Source: Pelecanus crispus (lineage: Eukaryota; Chordata; Aves; Pelecaniformes; Pelecanidae). From it: 64,000 nucleotides of DNA. Position numbers and translations under genes: made by a program. This document shows, piece after piece, positions 38,131 through 57,700 of the stretch. Within the stretch, counting starts at the first letter, position 1, and the number at the start of each line of letters is the position of its first letter. The DNA lies in assembly GCF_030463565.1 (NCBI RefSeq), contig NC_134643.1, positions 1,808,001-1,872,000 of the forward strand, given 5' to 3'. Below the pieces are notes generated by a model, which saw only the letters and a program-made list of their open reading frames with translations, was not told the origin of the DNA and searched no databases.

Positions 38131-39633
38131 CCAGCGTCTGGCAGAATTTGGCAAAGTCACAGATCTTATTTGGCATATTTAGGCCATGAACTCTGAGCCA
38201 TCCGCTTCAGTGCTGGCTTCTGCACTAGCTGCAAGGATTTGGCCGAGAAGGGCAGATGAAATCAAAATACAGCTTTGCCGACACTATGCCTATCGAGCAA
38301 ATTTCCCCTTTCTCCTCACAAAAGGTGAGAGTTCTCAACATTTTTATGTGGGCAACGTCACCAAATTCTCGGCAATCTGATACTTTCTGTGTTCGCTGTA
38401 TATGGCACGATCTGTTTTGTAGACAAAAAAAAAGTGTTTCTCTGGGCTAAATGCCACAAGTCTCAAGAAGTCTGGGAGATGCACCTTGGAAATCACTGCT
38501 TTGTATTTCATGCGGTGTGATTAACAACAATGTGGAATTCTATTTTTTTATATAGTAATCGTGTTGAGTAAGTTTATGTGGAAACTTCACGGCAAGCGTT
38601 TATATTAACCTCTTGTATCGGAACTTCTTTCCCAGAATTCTTAAAAGTTTCAAATACTGCCCAACGCTACCTCTCCCATCTGGTTTTGAGAAAAGACTGA
38701 ATTCCAGGGTGTGCCACTCGGTCTCATGATCTTTAAACACTTTTGAGCTGTTCACCCTGCTGTCTGTCAAGACACTAAGAGTTGCTGCATGGCCAGTCAC
38801 TACCAAATATTTAATCATCTTCACAAACAGAAAATCAAATCCTATTTCAAGACCGATTTTATACAACTTCAGCTTCCAGCAATTGAATCTCCTTACATGT
38901 GTGTCAGCAAAGTTGTGAAGCTCTGACATTGAGGTCTCCTGTTTTTTCTTCTCCCACATAACTGAAAATCTCTTTACAGCGGGGAAGAAGAATCAATCAG
39001 CCTCACCCTACTTTCAGATACAGAGTTCAACTGAAGACTCTCACTGTAAAGCTTGTTTTCTGCTCCCTGAATTGTTCTGTGGTCTTTCTTTTGATTATTT
39101 TAATTACCTCAGGTGAATTTTCAAGTCATTGCTCACCCTGAGGTGCTGTTCCTCCTCAGCTCTCAGATGAACGGGCTAAGCATCGCTACAAGTCTTCTCT
39201 CGAGTAGGATGTGCAACATCTTCAGGTGTCTCACAAAATACTAACGAATTCAACTGCAGTCCTGCCACTCCATCTGCATTTTTTCCCTTCTGTCCGTTAT
39301 AGCAAAGGAAAATGAGAGCAAGGTGGAAGGTTTTCCTTGCATTGGAAATTGTTAGGTTAAGGCAGATGTTTGGCTTTTTAAAAGATATAGCAAGAGAACT
39401 GCATCAACGAGATCCCCGCCTGCCAGGCTGCTCCCTGTAGTTACCCGACAGTTGTTTCAGAGGTGTTTAAGTAAGTGCCTAAGACTAAGATACGCAATCA
39501 CATTTTTGGGATCTACACAATGTCCAATCCCATTTGCATTATTCCCCACGTAATCTCACCGACTGGAACAGGATTACCTGCATAAGTGATGCAAACGGGA
39601 TTTTACCGTGTTCCTCAAAAGACTTACTGGCTA

Positions 39634-46516
<6,883 letters not shown>

Positions 46517-48168
46517 TCAAAATGACAAAATCTGTCAACTTTCATACAGTAACATTCTCAGTCAGCACAAGATTAAAGAAAAAAAGCAGTAATCCAAACC
46601 AAACTATATAAATGGAATTCAGCCAGAGTTGGTTTTAGCATATTAAAAAAAAAACCAAAACCCCAGATTCTTTTTCCCAGTAAAAGCAGGTAATATTTCT
46701 TGGATGAACTCTACTGTCTGCACTGTCACCTCATTACTGGGGAACAGCATCCATCTTCTCCAGTGAGATGCAGATTAGAGGACAGAGACAGATTCCAAAC
46801 TCATTTTTGAAAAATAACGTCCTTCCAAAGCGAGAGGCAAAGCTCCTGCTTTCTCCAGGCAAAGGAAGCCAGAGGAAGGAAAGGCCTTGCACAGCTCTGC
46901 AGTTTTTTAATGGAAAACTCCCACTCATTTCAGTAGGTAACAGAGTATTTTCAGACTGTAAAGCCACCTCCTGTGGGTTCAGTACAGCTGAATACTCTCT
47001 GCGTACCTTGCTACCTTTACGCCCAGCAGCACCTTATGTGAAAGAAATAACCCTGGTGACTTTTTCTGCTAGTCCCGTCACCAAAATATGCTACTGTTCC
47101 TTCCTGCCACTCACTCAAAAACTTGTCGCATAATTCTTCACTAGATGGGAAGGCAAATAATTTGCTTTTTGGGACAAATACTACAACTGGGCATTACTAC
47201 CTACACCCCCCCCCCCCCCAAAAAAAAAAAAACCAAACCCCAAAAGCAAACCCTGAGTCACATTACCTGCTTCTTACTGCTACAATGATTCAACGGTGAA
47301 ATACTTAACATCAGGATTACTGATGCCTGGGGTTTTTTTGACAGGTTTTTCATGCAGTTTGAGCCCCAAGACTTCCCTTCCCACACTGACAAATGTAGCA
47401 GCCCTAAGCAGAGATCCTCTCCCTCACCCTCACACTCCCAAGCTCTCTTCCTGAACCACGTCGCCTTGTAGAAGCAGAAGTTGCACCGTCAGGGCACTGA
47501 AATAAAACAGAGATTTGGTCCCATTCTACTCACTTGGGAGGGCTGGGTGTGTGCTTTTCACCTCTGGATCAAAATAATGTCCTCCCACAGCCCCTGCCCT
47601 CATCTACTATGGCATGGTAACGAAGGAAGGGCTCACCTTGATAAGCAAGAAGGCACTGAACCCAGTGCCACACATGGAGGTCCCCCACACCTCCCCTTGC
47701 CCCAAACCCCACAGCTTTGCCCATGCACGCCCCTTTGTCACACACAGCCCCCGCTCCCCTTGCCCAAGACCCCACAGCACCCTCCACCCAGATCTCACTG
47801 TCACAACCAAAGAACCCCCACAGCTCCCGCTGCCACACTCACGGGGACCCTCACAGCTCCCTTTGCCCACACCTGTGGTGGTGCATCCCCCACACGCACC
47901 TTTTCTCTCTTCAGCTGCTTTATGACCTCATGAATTCCTGCCATTGTGTAGCGAGTTGGTCAGTTAGGTGCCCCTTAATCGTACCAGAAGTCCTACATGG
48001 TTGAAGCGGGGAGTGAGAACAACCAGTTACCTGGCAGCCTTGAAAAAAGAGCAGTATCATGGTTAGTGGAATTTCAGTAATTACCAACCCGGATGGTGGC
48101 TTGGATGGATGACTAAAGCCAATCATCTCATGATCCTATAAAACAGCAGTCCTAAGCGAGGCCCTTTC

Positions 48169-48228
48169 ATAGACCCATAGAATCATGGAATCATTTAGGT
48201 TGGAAAAGACCTTTGAGGTCTCCTGGAC
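48169..48228 (-). mobile_element. CR1 3' tail fragment inside the LTR
   Basis: About 60 bp matching the CR1 end (atcatttaggttggaaaag). It is diverged and could alternatively be part of the LTR's own sequence. Confidence 0.5.
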
Positions 48229-48750
48229 TGCAGCGGGCTGCATCAGCATCTCCCTCTGAGCGGGACACCTCTCAGAGCTAGCAAACTCTTAAAGTTTGCT
48301 AAGATCACAGGTCCATTGCTGAAGACCGACAGTGGAGCTTGGGCTGAAACCCTTCACTCCTTGAGGCTCAACCCTCATCTGTTGAGAAATGCCAAGGCAT
48401 TTCACTGAACTCAAGGGGAATTTTTAACACGTATACCATTTTTATATATGTATTCATGTCTGTGTGTATGCATGTGTAAATCAATTTAGGTACTCTGTAG
48501 ATGTATGATTTAATTATAAAGTGATTCTTATACTGTTGATTATCCTTATTCACATAAACAGTTGACCAAGTCTGAGACTAAGATCGGAACTCGCCGCACC
48601 CAGACTCCTCTCTGAGAAGGAGTTTAGAAAGCAAGGGGGTCTATTCTGAACCTCGTGACTCAACGGGAGGGTCCTCCTTACCCCCTGTATATACAATCTC
48701 TCTGTGAAGCATTCCAACTCAGTGTAACTTAATTTTCCTTTATGCACTTC

Positions 48751-48832
48751 CATAGAATCATAGAATCATAGAATCATCTAGGTTGGAAAAGACCTTTAAG
48801 ATCATCCAGTCCAACCATTAACCTACACTACC
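48751..48832 (-). mobile_element. CR1 3' tail fragment inside the LTR
   Basis: catagaatcatagaatcata followed by ggttggaaaagacctttaag, ending at ..cattaacctacactacc. A small duplicated phrase (agtaatagagtgaacc) follows. Confidence 0.75.
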
Positions 48833-49440
48833 AAAGTAGTAATAGAGTGAACCATGTAGTAATAGAGTGAACCGTGCCATCTTTGAATCTGTAACAAAGT
48901 CGCTGTTTTGATCGATTTTGTCTAATCACTTTGTTAATCACTGGTGATCGAGTGCTATTAAAATATCACAATCTAATCCTGCAATTTGTCACAAGTAAAT
49001 TCTAAATTGCGACTAAATCAAACTGCGTAAAGTCACTCATTCATGACGAATTAACATAATCAGCAGGGTTCACAAACCTGCAGTCGCAACAACACCCCGC
49101 TGTCACACGCAGGCAGCCTCCACATCTGCCCCCAGCCAGCACCCCCACGCCACCCCGGGGGGGTCTCTACAGCTCCCCCCACGCAGAGCTCACCATTCCA
49201 CACAGCCAGCCCCACAGCTCGCACTGCCCACACCCCTGTCACACCAAACAGACCCAGCATCTGCCCCCCAGCCCCAGCCATCACACGGAGGCGGCCCCAC
49301 AGCCCCACCCGCCCACAGCCCTGCCATACACGGGTGGCCCAACGCCTCCACGACTCGCTGCCGGACGCAGCCTCTCAGAGCCCCCCCGTGCAGGCCCGAG
49401 GAGCCAGGCGGTGCTGGGAGAGGGGGGGCAGCCACAGTAC

Positions 49441-49740
49441 CTGCCGCAGGGCTGAGGGCCAGGGGACGTGAGGGGGGACAGTTCCCCTCAGGGATGGTGG
49501 GGGCACCCCATTTTCCCAGCGAAGGGGACGCACAGCAGAGCGCTCCCCTCACGCAGGCCCCAGCAAACGCCTGCCTTGCAGCGGCCGTGCCATCTGCGCT
49601 ATGTGGACAGCGGGGTCTGTTGCTATGGGGACAGCAGGGCCCGCGTTCTGGTGGGAAGGGGCGCGTCAGGCAGGCGCCATGTTGGCCGCCGCGGGGAAGG
49701 TACGAAGATGGCGGAGAGGGGGTGAGCAGCTAACTCGCTG
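49441..49740 (-). promoter_or_regulatory. CpG-island promoter and exon 1 of the unit 3 TMEM209 paralogue
   Basis: Retains dense CpGs, a GCGCCATGTTGGCCGCCGCGG-like YY1 element and AAGATGGCGG, with exon 1 ending at 49441 (CAG/GTACTG). It keeps the ancestral flank toward SSMEM1, so this may be the original TMEM209 promoter position. Confidence 0.6.
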
Positions 49741-49954
49741 CCCTGTGCCCCGGTGCTGTGGGGCAGAGCCATGCATTGCTGTGTGTTTGCTGATTTATCT
49801 TTATAGCTAAATTAATTGATTACACCTAGTACTGTATATCAGGCCGCACATTGCCGAGGTCAGCAGTTAAAACTTGAGGAGATTTTGGGTCTGTTTGTGT
49901 GCTGTACAGGTGTAACTTCATATTTCTGTTCTGAAGTGCTGGAAATGAAGAGGG

Positions 49955-50465
49955 TTGTGTGAGCGTGTCCAGAGAAGGACAGCAAAGCTGGTGAAGGGTC
50001 TGGAGCGCAAGTCTTATGAGGAGCGGCTGAGGGAACTGGGGTTGTTTAGCCTGGAGAAGAGGAGGCTGAGGGGAGACCTTATCGCTCTCTACAACTGCCT
50101 GACAGGAGGGGGCAGTGAGGTGGGTGTTAGTCTCTTCTCCCAAGGAACAAGTGATAGGGTGAGGAAATGGCCTCAAGTTGTGCCAGGGAAGGTTTAGATT
50201 GGATATTAGGAAAAATTTCTTTACTGAAAGAGTGGTCAAGCATTGGAACAGGCTGCCCAGAGTGGTGGGGGAGTCATCATCCCTGGAGGTATTCAAAAAA
50301 CGGGTAGATGTGTCACTTTGGGACATGGTTTAGTGGGCATGGGGGTGTTGGGGTGACGGTTGGACTGATGATCTTAAGAGATCCTTTCCAACCTTAATGA
50401 TTCCTAGTTTTACTTTCATAAAAAAATAATCCAGCCACCAAGCCAGGAAAGATGAAATTAAGTAT
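49955..50465 (+). mobile_element. CR1 LINE, left half (split by another CR1)
   Basis: Sense element from gtgtccagagaagg through the conserved [20 protein letters not shown] region to the first 3' end. It is the same subfamily as 62568-63190. Its remaining tail lies at 53610-53738. Confidence 0.88.
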
Positions 50466-53400
50466 TCATAGAATCATAGAATCACAGAATGCTTTGGGTT
50501 GGAAGGGACCTTTAGAGGTCATCCAGCCCAACCCCCTGCAGGGAGCAGGGACAGCTTTAACCAGACCAGGGTGCTCAGAGCCCCGTCCAACCTGACCTTG
50601 AATGTTTCCAGGGATGGGGCCTCTACCACCTCTCTGGGCAACCTTTGCCAGTGCTTGACCACCCTCATTGTAAAAAACTTCTTTCTAATGTCTAGTCTAA
50701 ATCTATTCTTCTTTAGTTTAAATCCGTTATTCCTTGTCCTGTCACAACAGGCCTTATTAAAAAGATTCTCCCCATCTTTCCTGTAGGCCCCCTTTAAGTA
50801 TTGGAAGGTCGCAATAAGGTCTCCCCGCAGCCTTCTCTTCTCTAGGCTGGACAATCCCAACTCTTTCAGCCTGGCCTCATAGGAGAGGTGTTCTAGCCCT
50901 CGGATCATTTTGGTGGCCCTCTTCTGGACCCACTCCAGCAGGTCTATGTCCTTCTTGTGCTGAGGGCCCCAGAGCTGGACGCAGTGCTCCAGATGAGGTC
51001 TTACCAGAGCAGAGTAGAGGGGCAGAATCCCCTCCCTCGACCTGCTGGCCACGCTTCTTTTGATGCAGCCCAGGATACAGTTGGCTTTCTGGGCTGCAAG
51101 CACACATTGCCAGCTCATGCCCAGCTGTTCATCCACCAGTACCCCCAAGTCCTTCTCCACAGGGCTGCTCTCAATCTCTTCATCCCCCAGCCTGTACTGA
51201 TAATGGGGGTTGCCCCGTCCCAGGTGCAGGACCTTGCACTTGGCCTTGTTGAACCTCATGAGGTTCACACAGGCCCACCTCTCCAGCTCTTCCAGGTCCC
51301 TCTGGATGACATCTCGTCCTCCTGGTGTGTCAACCGCAACACTCAGCTTGGTGTCGTCTGCAACTTGCTGAGGGTGCACTTGATCCCACTGTCTATGTCA
51401 TTGATGAAGATGTTAAATAGCACCGGTCCCAGTACGGACCCCTGAGGGACCCCACTTGTCATCGGTCTCCATGTGGACATCGAGCCATTGACCACAACCC
51501 ACTGGATGTGACCATCCAGCCAATTCCTTATCCACTGAACAGTCCACCCATCAAACCCATATCTCTCCAATTTAGAGAGAAGGGTGTTGTGGGGGACTGT
51601 GTTGAACGCTTTACAGAAATCCAAGTAGATGACATCCCTTGCTTTTCCCTTGTCCACTGATGCAGTCACTCCTTCACAGAAAGCCACTAGGTTGGTCAGG
51701 CAGGACTTGCCCTTGGTGAATCCGTGCTGGCTGTCTCAAATCACCTCCCTGTCCTCCATGTGCTTGAGCATATCTTCTAGGAGGATCTGTTCCATGATCT
51801 TCCCTGGCACAGAGGTGAGGCTGACAGGTCGATAGTTCCCAGGGTCCTCCTTTCCTCCCTTTTTAAAAATGGGCACAACATTCCCTTTTTTCCAGTCAGC
51901 AGGGACTTCACCGGACTGCCATGACTTTTCAAATATCATGGAGAGTGGCTTGGCAACTACATCAGCCAATTCCCTCAGGACTCTGGGATGCATCTCATCA
52001 GGTCCCATAGGCTTGTGTACATTGAGGTTCTTCAGGTGGTCTCGAACCTGATCTTCCCTTACAGTGGGAGGGGCTTTACCCCCCTGGTCCCCATCTTTTG
52101 GTCCATCGATTCAGGAGGGGTGAGGAGAGAAGTTGCTGGTGAAGACCGAGGCAAAGAAGTTGTTGAGTACCTCAGCCTTCTCCTCGTCCGTTGATATAAG
52201 TTCGCCTTTCTTGTTCATCCAGGGGGGTATGGTTTCTTTGACCTTCCTTTTCTGGTTGATATACCTGTAGAAGACTTCTTGTTATTCTTTACATCCCTTG
52301 CCAAATTCAGCTCCATCCTCGCCTTGGCCTTCCTGACCTCCTCCCTACACAACCAGGCCGTTTCCCTGTATTCCCCCCAGGACACCTGTCCCTGCTTCCA
52401 CTGCCTGTGCAATTCCCTCTTACTCTTTAGTTTGACCAGCAGGTCTTGACTCAGCCATGCTGGTCTCTTCCCTTCCTTGCCTGATTTTTTACACTTGGGG
52501 ACTGAGAGCTCTTGTGCTCTATGGAAGGTGTCCTTAAAGATCTGCCAACTCTGTTCCGTTCCCCTGTCCCTGAGGACTGTCTCCCAGGGGATCCTTCTGA
52601 CTAACTCCTTGAAGACTTGGAAGTTTGCTTTCCTAAAATTTAGGGTCCTGACTGTACTCCTCGCTTTTCCCATGTCCCTCAGGAGCGTGAACTCCACCAA
52701 TGCGTGATCACTGCAGCCCCAGCTGCCTCCAGTCTTGACATCACCAATGAGCTCAGTTGCATTGGTGACCATCAGATCCAGTATCGTGTCCCCTCGGGTA
52801 GGTGTGTCTATTACCTGGCTTAGGAAGTTGTCGTCTATGCATTCCAGGAATCTTCTGGATTGCCTACAGCTCGCCGTGTTGCTTTTCCAGCAAATGTCGG
52901 GGTGGTTGAAGTCCCCCAGCAGGGCAAGAGTCTGCAAGCGCGAAGCTTCCCAGAGCTGGAGGAAGAAGGCTTCGTCAGCAGGCTCCCCTTGATCAGGCGG
53001 CCTGTAGCAGACACCAACCACAAGGTTCCCTTTGTAGCCTCTGTCTCTGACTCTTACCCACAAGCTTTCGACCTGCTCGTGGCTATTCTTCAGGGACAGC
53101 TCTTCACACTGTATTGATTTCTTTACATAGAGGGCAACGCCTCTGCCCCTCCTTCCTCGCCTGTCCTTTCTGAAGAGCCTGTAGCCATCAATAGCCACAT
53201 TCCAGTCGTGGGATTCGTCCCACCAGGTTTCGGTTAGGGCAATCAGGTCGTAGCTGTCTAGTAGCACAGCAGCTTCCAGCTCCTCCTGTTTGTTGCCCAT
53301 GCTGCGTGCGTTCATGTAGAGGCATTTCATCTGGGCTGTTGGCCGTGTCACCTTCTTAGTGGAACATCCCTTGTTTCCCTCGGGGTGTTTCACGAAGGTT

Positions 53401-53609
53401 TCCTTGTGAGCTCTATCTCAGGAGCCCTCGGCTCATCTCTGCCAGACTTCAACTGTGCTGCAGCACCCTCATCATGCCTCTGGGCAACAGGTTGAGGGCT
53501 CACAGTAGCACCCCGTCCCTCTAACCATTGCGTACCATCCCACAGCTTGTCACAGGCAAGCCTGGTACATTCCCCCTCCCCCTTCACATCTAGTTTATTA
53601 TCTGTATCT
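50466..53609 (-). mobile_element. CR1 LINE, long copy with endonuclease and RT, nested in another CR1
   Basis: Antisense, about 3.1 kb, the longest CR1 here. A 392-codon frame (53393-52215) holds the APE-type endonuclease ([14 protein letters not shown]). The RT follows in separate frames at 52008-51736 ([13 protein letters not shown]), 51687-51343 ([40 protein letters not shown]) and 51379-50519 (ADDTKLS to PAGGWAG). The frame is interrupted at least three times, including just before the ADD motif, so it is inactive. ORF1 is missing. It interrupts the CR1 at 49955-50465/53610-53738. Confidence 0.92.
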
Positions 53610-53738
53610 GTTTATTTATCTGTATTACTCTCCCCTTAATTGGTTTAGTGGTGGACTTGGTAGTGTCAGGTTAATGGTTGGACTGGATGATCTTAAAGGT
53701 CTTTTCCAACCTAAACGATTCTATGAATCTATGAATTT
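53610..53738 (+). mobile_element. CR1 LINE, right half (tail) of the split element
   Basis: Resumes at ctctccccttaattggttta and runs to ctaaacgattctatg. Together with 49955-50465 it matches the uninterrupted element at 62568-63190. Confidence 0.85.
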
Positions 53739-54764
53739 TGTGCTAAATCAGTGTATCCAGAAGGTATTACCTGACGTAAAGATGGTCCCATTGGGCAGCA
53801 TGACTTTGGTGACATGCTTCTCTCATAGGTCTGGATGGTAAATCACGTAACGTTGTCAGTGCAGTGATATACTGACTTATCTCGGTGACATTTTCATGTG
53901 ATACGTCCTTTTGAGGCAAGAAAAGCAGTGTATGTCTTTGGGAAGATGGGAAGAATCGGGAGGCAGCAAAGCGAGAGGAGCCAGATAGAGGAGCCGGACC
54001 TGGCATGGGAGCCATATGGAGCTGAGGTGGCTGCAACAGCTCGTACAAGACGTGGGCAGCAGCTTTGCAAAAGCAAAATCATTTGGGATATTCTCATTAT
54101 CTGGGATAGCCAGCCTATTTCTTTGTTTTTCCCACTCTGCTTCCAATTTGGGTCAATAGGGTAACTCCCAAGTTGCCCCGCTGTAAAGGCTGGTGGAATG
54201 TGTTATTCCTTTCTAAAAAGCAAGTTATAGGAAACATAAGGTAATAAAAATGCAGGTGGAGAAAGGGAGGAGACAACTTTAAAGAGGATGAAAGTTGGTT
54301 CGGTACATCCACACCAATGGGCGATTTCAGTTGGTTTGAAAGTCTCTTGACTTTGACTCATTTCCTAAGCAAGAGGATGAAAGCAAGAAAAGCATGAAAT
54401 GGAGATAATATTTCAGGACTGTTAAAAGGCTAATTTGGCCCTCTAGTCCCAAACACCTATTTGAGGGTGGGGTGAATTGCCCTTCATCAGTTACAGAGGA
54501 AGAAGAGCCTTATTTTGGTGTGATTCCCAGCTTTGGCACAGGTCAAGTGAGAGGAGATGAATCCCAGCCAGCATCCCCAAAACACTACAGACCAACAGGA
54601 CCTGAGGGCACTCTGGCTTTCCCCAAATTGCAGCTGAAGGACTTAACGGGCAGAAAAGAGGCCACTTTGCCATGCCATCATCAATGTGGCTCCGCAGGTG
54701 ACCGACATGCTGGGGCTTCCTGAGATGGTCTGCTGGACAACGGGTTGCCGAGGGGCTGCTCCAA

Positions 54765-57700
54765 ATGCGGAAATGCTCGTCCTTTGGAGAGGGGACAGCC
54801 CCGTGTCCCACATCCAGCACCGAGTCTCCATGGGATACCCTTTTTCCTCTCTTTGGTGGTATTGCTGGCAGAACAACTGACCCCTTGCTCTCTGGCACTA
54901 GTCAGAAACCAGATGAGAGGGAATATGATGAGGGTGAGGAAGGCTTTGGGGGGATCAGAGGGAAAATCCTGCTCTGCTCCTGCACTGGCATTTTGATTAT
55001 CTGGCTTGTCTGCTGTGCTGGAGTAAGGTATTATTTAATTCTGTGTTTTCTGCTGACACCTGCTGGCCCTTAGGAGAAGGTTATTGTAGGCCTTATACAA
55101 AACTTTCCTGCCTAAAAGGCTTTCACAACCTCAGAGGTTGCTATTATTTACTCATGAGTTATTATTTATGTCATGGGATGATGTCACTGTTAGAATCAGT
55201 CTTTAATCTCCAGGTATAGATAACTGATTGTATCTCTCCCAGTACCCTGCCCATCCCCTTCTTGATATTACCAGTTACAATTCATCCATGTGCTCGGTGT
55301 CCTAAAATGCAAAACTAAAACATGATCTGATGGAGTGTGCGATGTGTTATAAACACGTGTGACTCAGACGTGTGAAATCTGGGGACAACCCTGGGAAGTT
55401 GAAGGGCTTGATTTCCTAATTTAAGGAAATTTGAGTTGGAAATAAGTAGCTCCACCCCGGACAGTGTTACTACACTGGCATACAGCTGCAGATTTTCCGG
55501 AGAGAGCAAAATGAGGGTTCTGCTCCTAAAATGATGCCAGTCACATCTACAAACGGTGAGCCACATACTGAAATCCCTACTCATTCCTTATCCAGGGCAA
55601 TCCCAAGGTGCCTTGTGGATTAAGAATGTGGAAATAATCCATTACTTTACAGAAATAATAGCTCTCTCACCAGTAATCCAAAATGAATTGTGTTACAGCC
55701 AATTACCTTTCATCATCCAGGAGATGCATTGCAGATGGAGCACTTTGCCGCATCGGTGTTAAGGTCTAGCTCGAGATGATGAGAAAAGAAACATTTCTAT
55801 CCCAAGGTGAAACGTGTATGGGATTTCTGAAGAATATGGGCTTGTTGGGAGTCTTGGCAGAAGTGGCAAAGGCATGAGGGTTCCCCTCCTGGCTGTGTTT
55901 TCCTGGGGCAGGGGCTGGCGCTGCTCCCTGCGCTGTAGCTGTGTGAGAGCTGGTCAGCCTCGCCTCCCACAGCCTCTCTCGCAAGCTCACATGCGGTGTG
56001 TGAATTGGCATTACATATGGAATTAATGTTTATCTGTTGTTCTAAGTAACATCATCTGTGTGATGTTATTTTCCTGAAACAGATCCTCCAGAAAGCCCAA
56101 GGTAAAAGATTGTGTTCTGACAAAAGGGAGGACAATTCGAAAGGTAAATATGAGTTTTGTAAGTTATGCGTAGGGTTCAAAAAAGCATTACAGAGAATGC
56201 CCAGGACCCTGTGAGAGAGCAGGAGGCAATGCAGAATGTATGCAGAGAGGGCAGAGGTGACAAGTGAGGCAGTAGGAGCACAAGGAAAGCTCAGTCCAGC
56301 ACAGGTCATCTCCCCTTTCCTCTCCTCCCCTTTCCTACTGGATTGCTGAATGCTTATTTTGAGAGGATGGGAGACAAGGTGGACTGTGGGCTCAGGGCCA
56401 GACATGCTCTGTGGGTATGGCAAGGACAGAGGCTGCCTCTTCTTTCCCAACGGTGATAGGAGAGACTACTGTGCTGTATCTTGGTTGCAAGAACCTTTTT
56501 TAGACAGGGGCAACAACAGAGGGTCCGGACTGTACGGAAAAGGAGTGACTCCACCTAAATTTGATGGCTTTTGAAGCCTTTTGAGTTGGCAGGGGGGATT
56601 GTATCCGTTCTGGCCCTCTGTCGATGACAGCACAGGCAAACCGTCTATATAGTGATACAGCAATTTTAAGCAACAAGACAAAAGCTTGGTTTGGCAAGAT
56701 TCATTTAACCTTTCACTTCTTAATGCATCACTAGGGTGTTCGTGATTCACTGCATGATACCACAGCCTCTTAGGACTGTGAAGAGAGTATGTCCCACCCT
56801 GCCCACATTAGTGTTCCATGTTAGTTAGCCCTGAGAGCGCTAATTGCCCTGACCGGGCTCATGTGGGGCCCCCACCCACACACCCTCCACCCCTTGGCAC
56901 AGGAGCTGCATTTAAGCTGAGGCCATTTGTTTTGATCCTTGTTTGAGCTACAGTGGGTGTGCAGTGGACTTGTGCTTGTAGCTCTTGATGTCCTAGCTGT
57001 GGACCTGCTGTGTGACTGTGGACTTAGCTGAGGATCTGGATTGTGGTTGTTCCTGGTCAGTGCCACCAGACCTGCTCTGGTCCTCTCATTTGGGTCCTGT
57101 GGAGCCATGCTGCTTGCGGTGAGCTCTCTACCCCTGCTTGCCTTGCTGTCACCTTTGGCTTCTGGCTTGCTATGGTGGTGCACCCCTGCTCTTGCAGCTC
57201 CCAAATTTGCTCAGGTGTTTTGGGCCCTGAGCTGAGCACTACCGAGGCTGATGTTCAGCCTGTGCAGGACTTCACCCATAGGTTACCCTCTGGTTCAAGG
57301 CTGACCTCCAAACCCTGGAGGACCTTATGGCTGTAGCGGGAGCTCACAGTGCTGCAGGCTTCTGTAGCCTCTTCAGTGGGGACTGCGAGTAGGTACAAAG
57401 GTTTGGGCTTAAATGCAGCTCATTAAACACAATGGGTGGAGGCCCCAGATGAGGCTCGTCAGGGCACTTGGAGCTTGTTGGTGTACTTTGGACCCTGACG
57501 TCGTGTTTGGCGGGATCTCTTGGCAGCCTTTAAATCCATGCGGGATGTAGCATGAGTAATGAAGCAAGCTATAATTTTGCCATACATTAAGTCCCTCCTT
57601 CCTGTTTTCAAAGGGTGACTCCACAGGAGGTGGTGTGGACAGTCTGTCAGCTCTTTATGAAATGGTGAAGGCCATAAGCTACAGGTGGGATTTGACTTCC

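Larger units (their letters stand above)
47874..49091. mobile_element. Probable solo LTR of an endogenous retrovirus (ERVL-like), unit 3
   Basis: A 1218-bp insert beginning TG and ending CA sits in the C-rich tract. It is flanked by the 5-bp duplication ACACC (47869-47873 and 49092-49096). The empty site in units 1 and 2 reads across with a single ACACC. The 5-bp target duplication favours an ERVL-type element. Two short CR1 tails are nested within it. No internal viral genes are present. It postdates the duplication that made units 1 and 3. An old fossil; family assignment is tentative. Confidence 0.65.

Noticed and set aside
52215-53393. 392-codon frame considered as a host nuclease gene
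   Set aside because: It is the endonuclease domain of a CR1 LINE, with RT pieces and a CR1 tail following in order.
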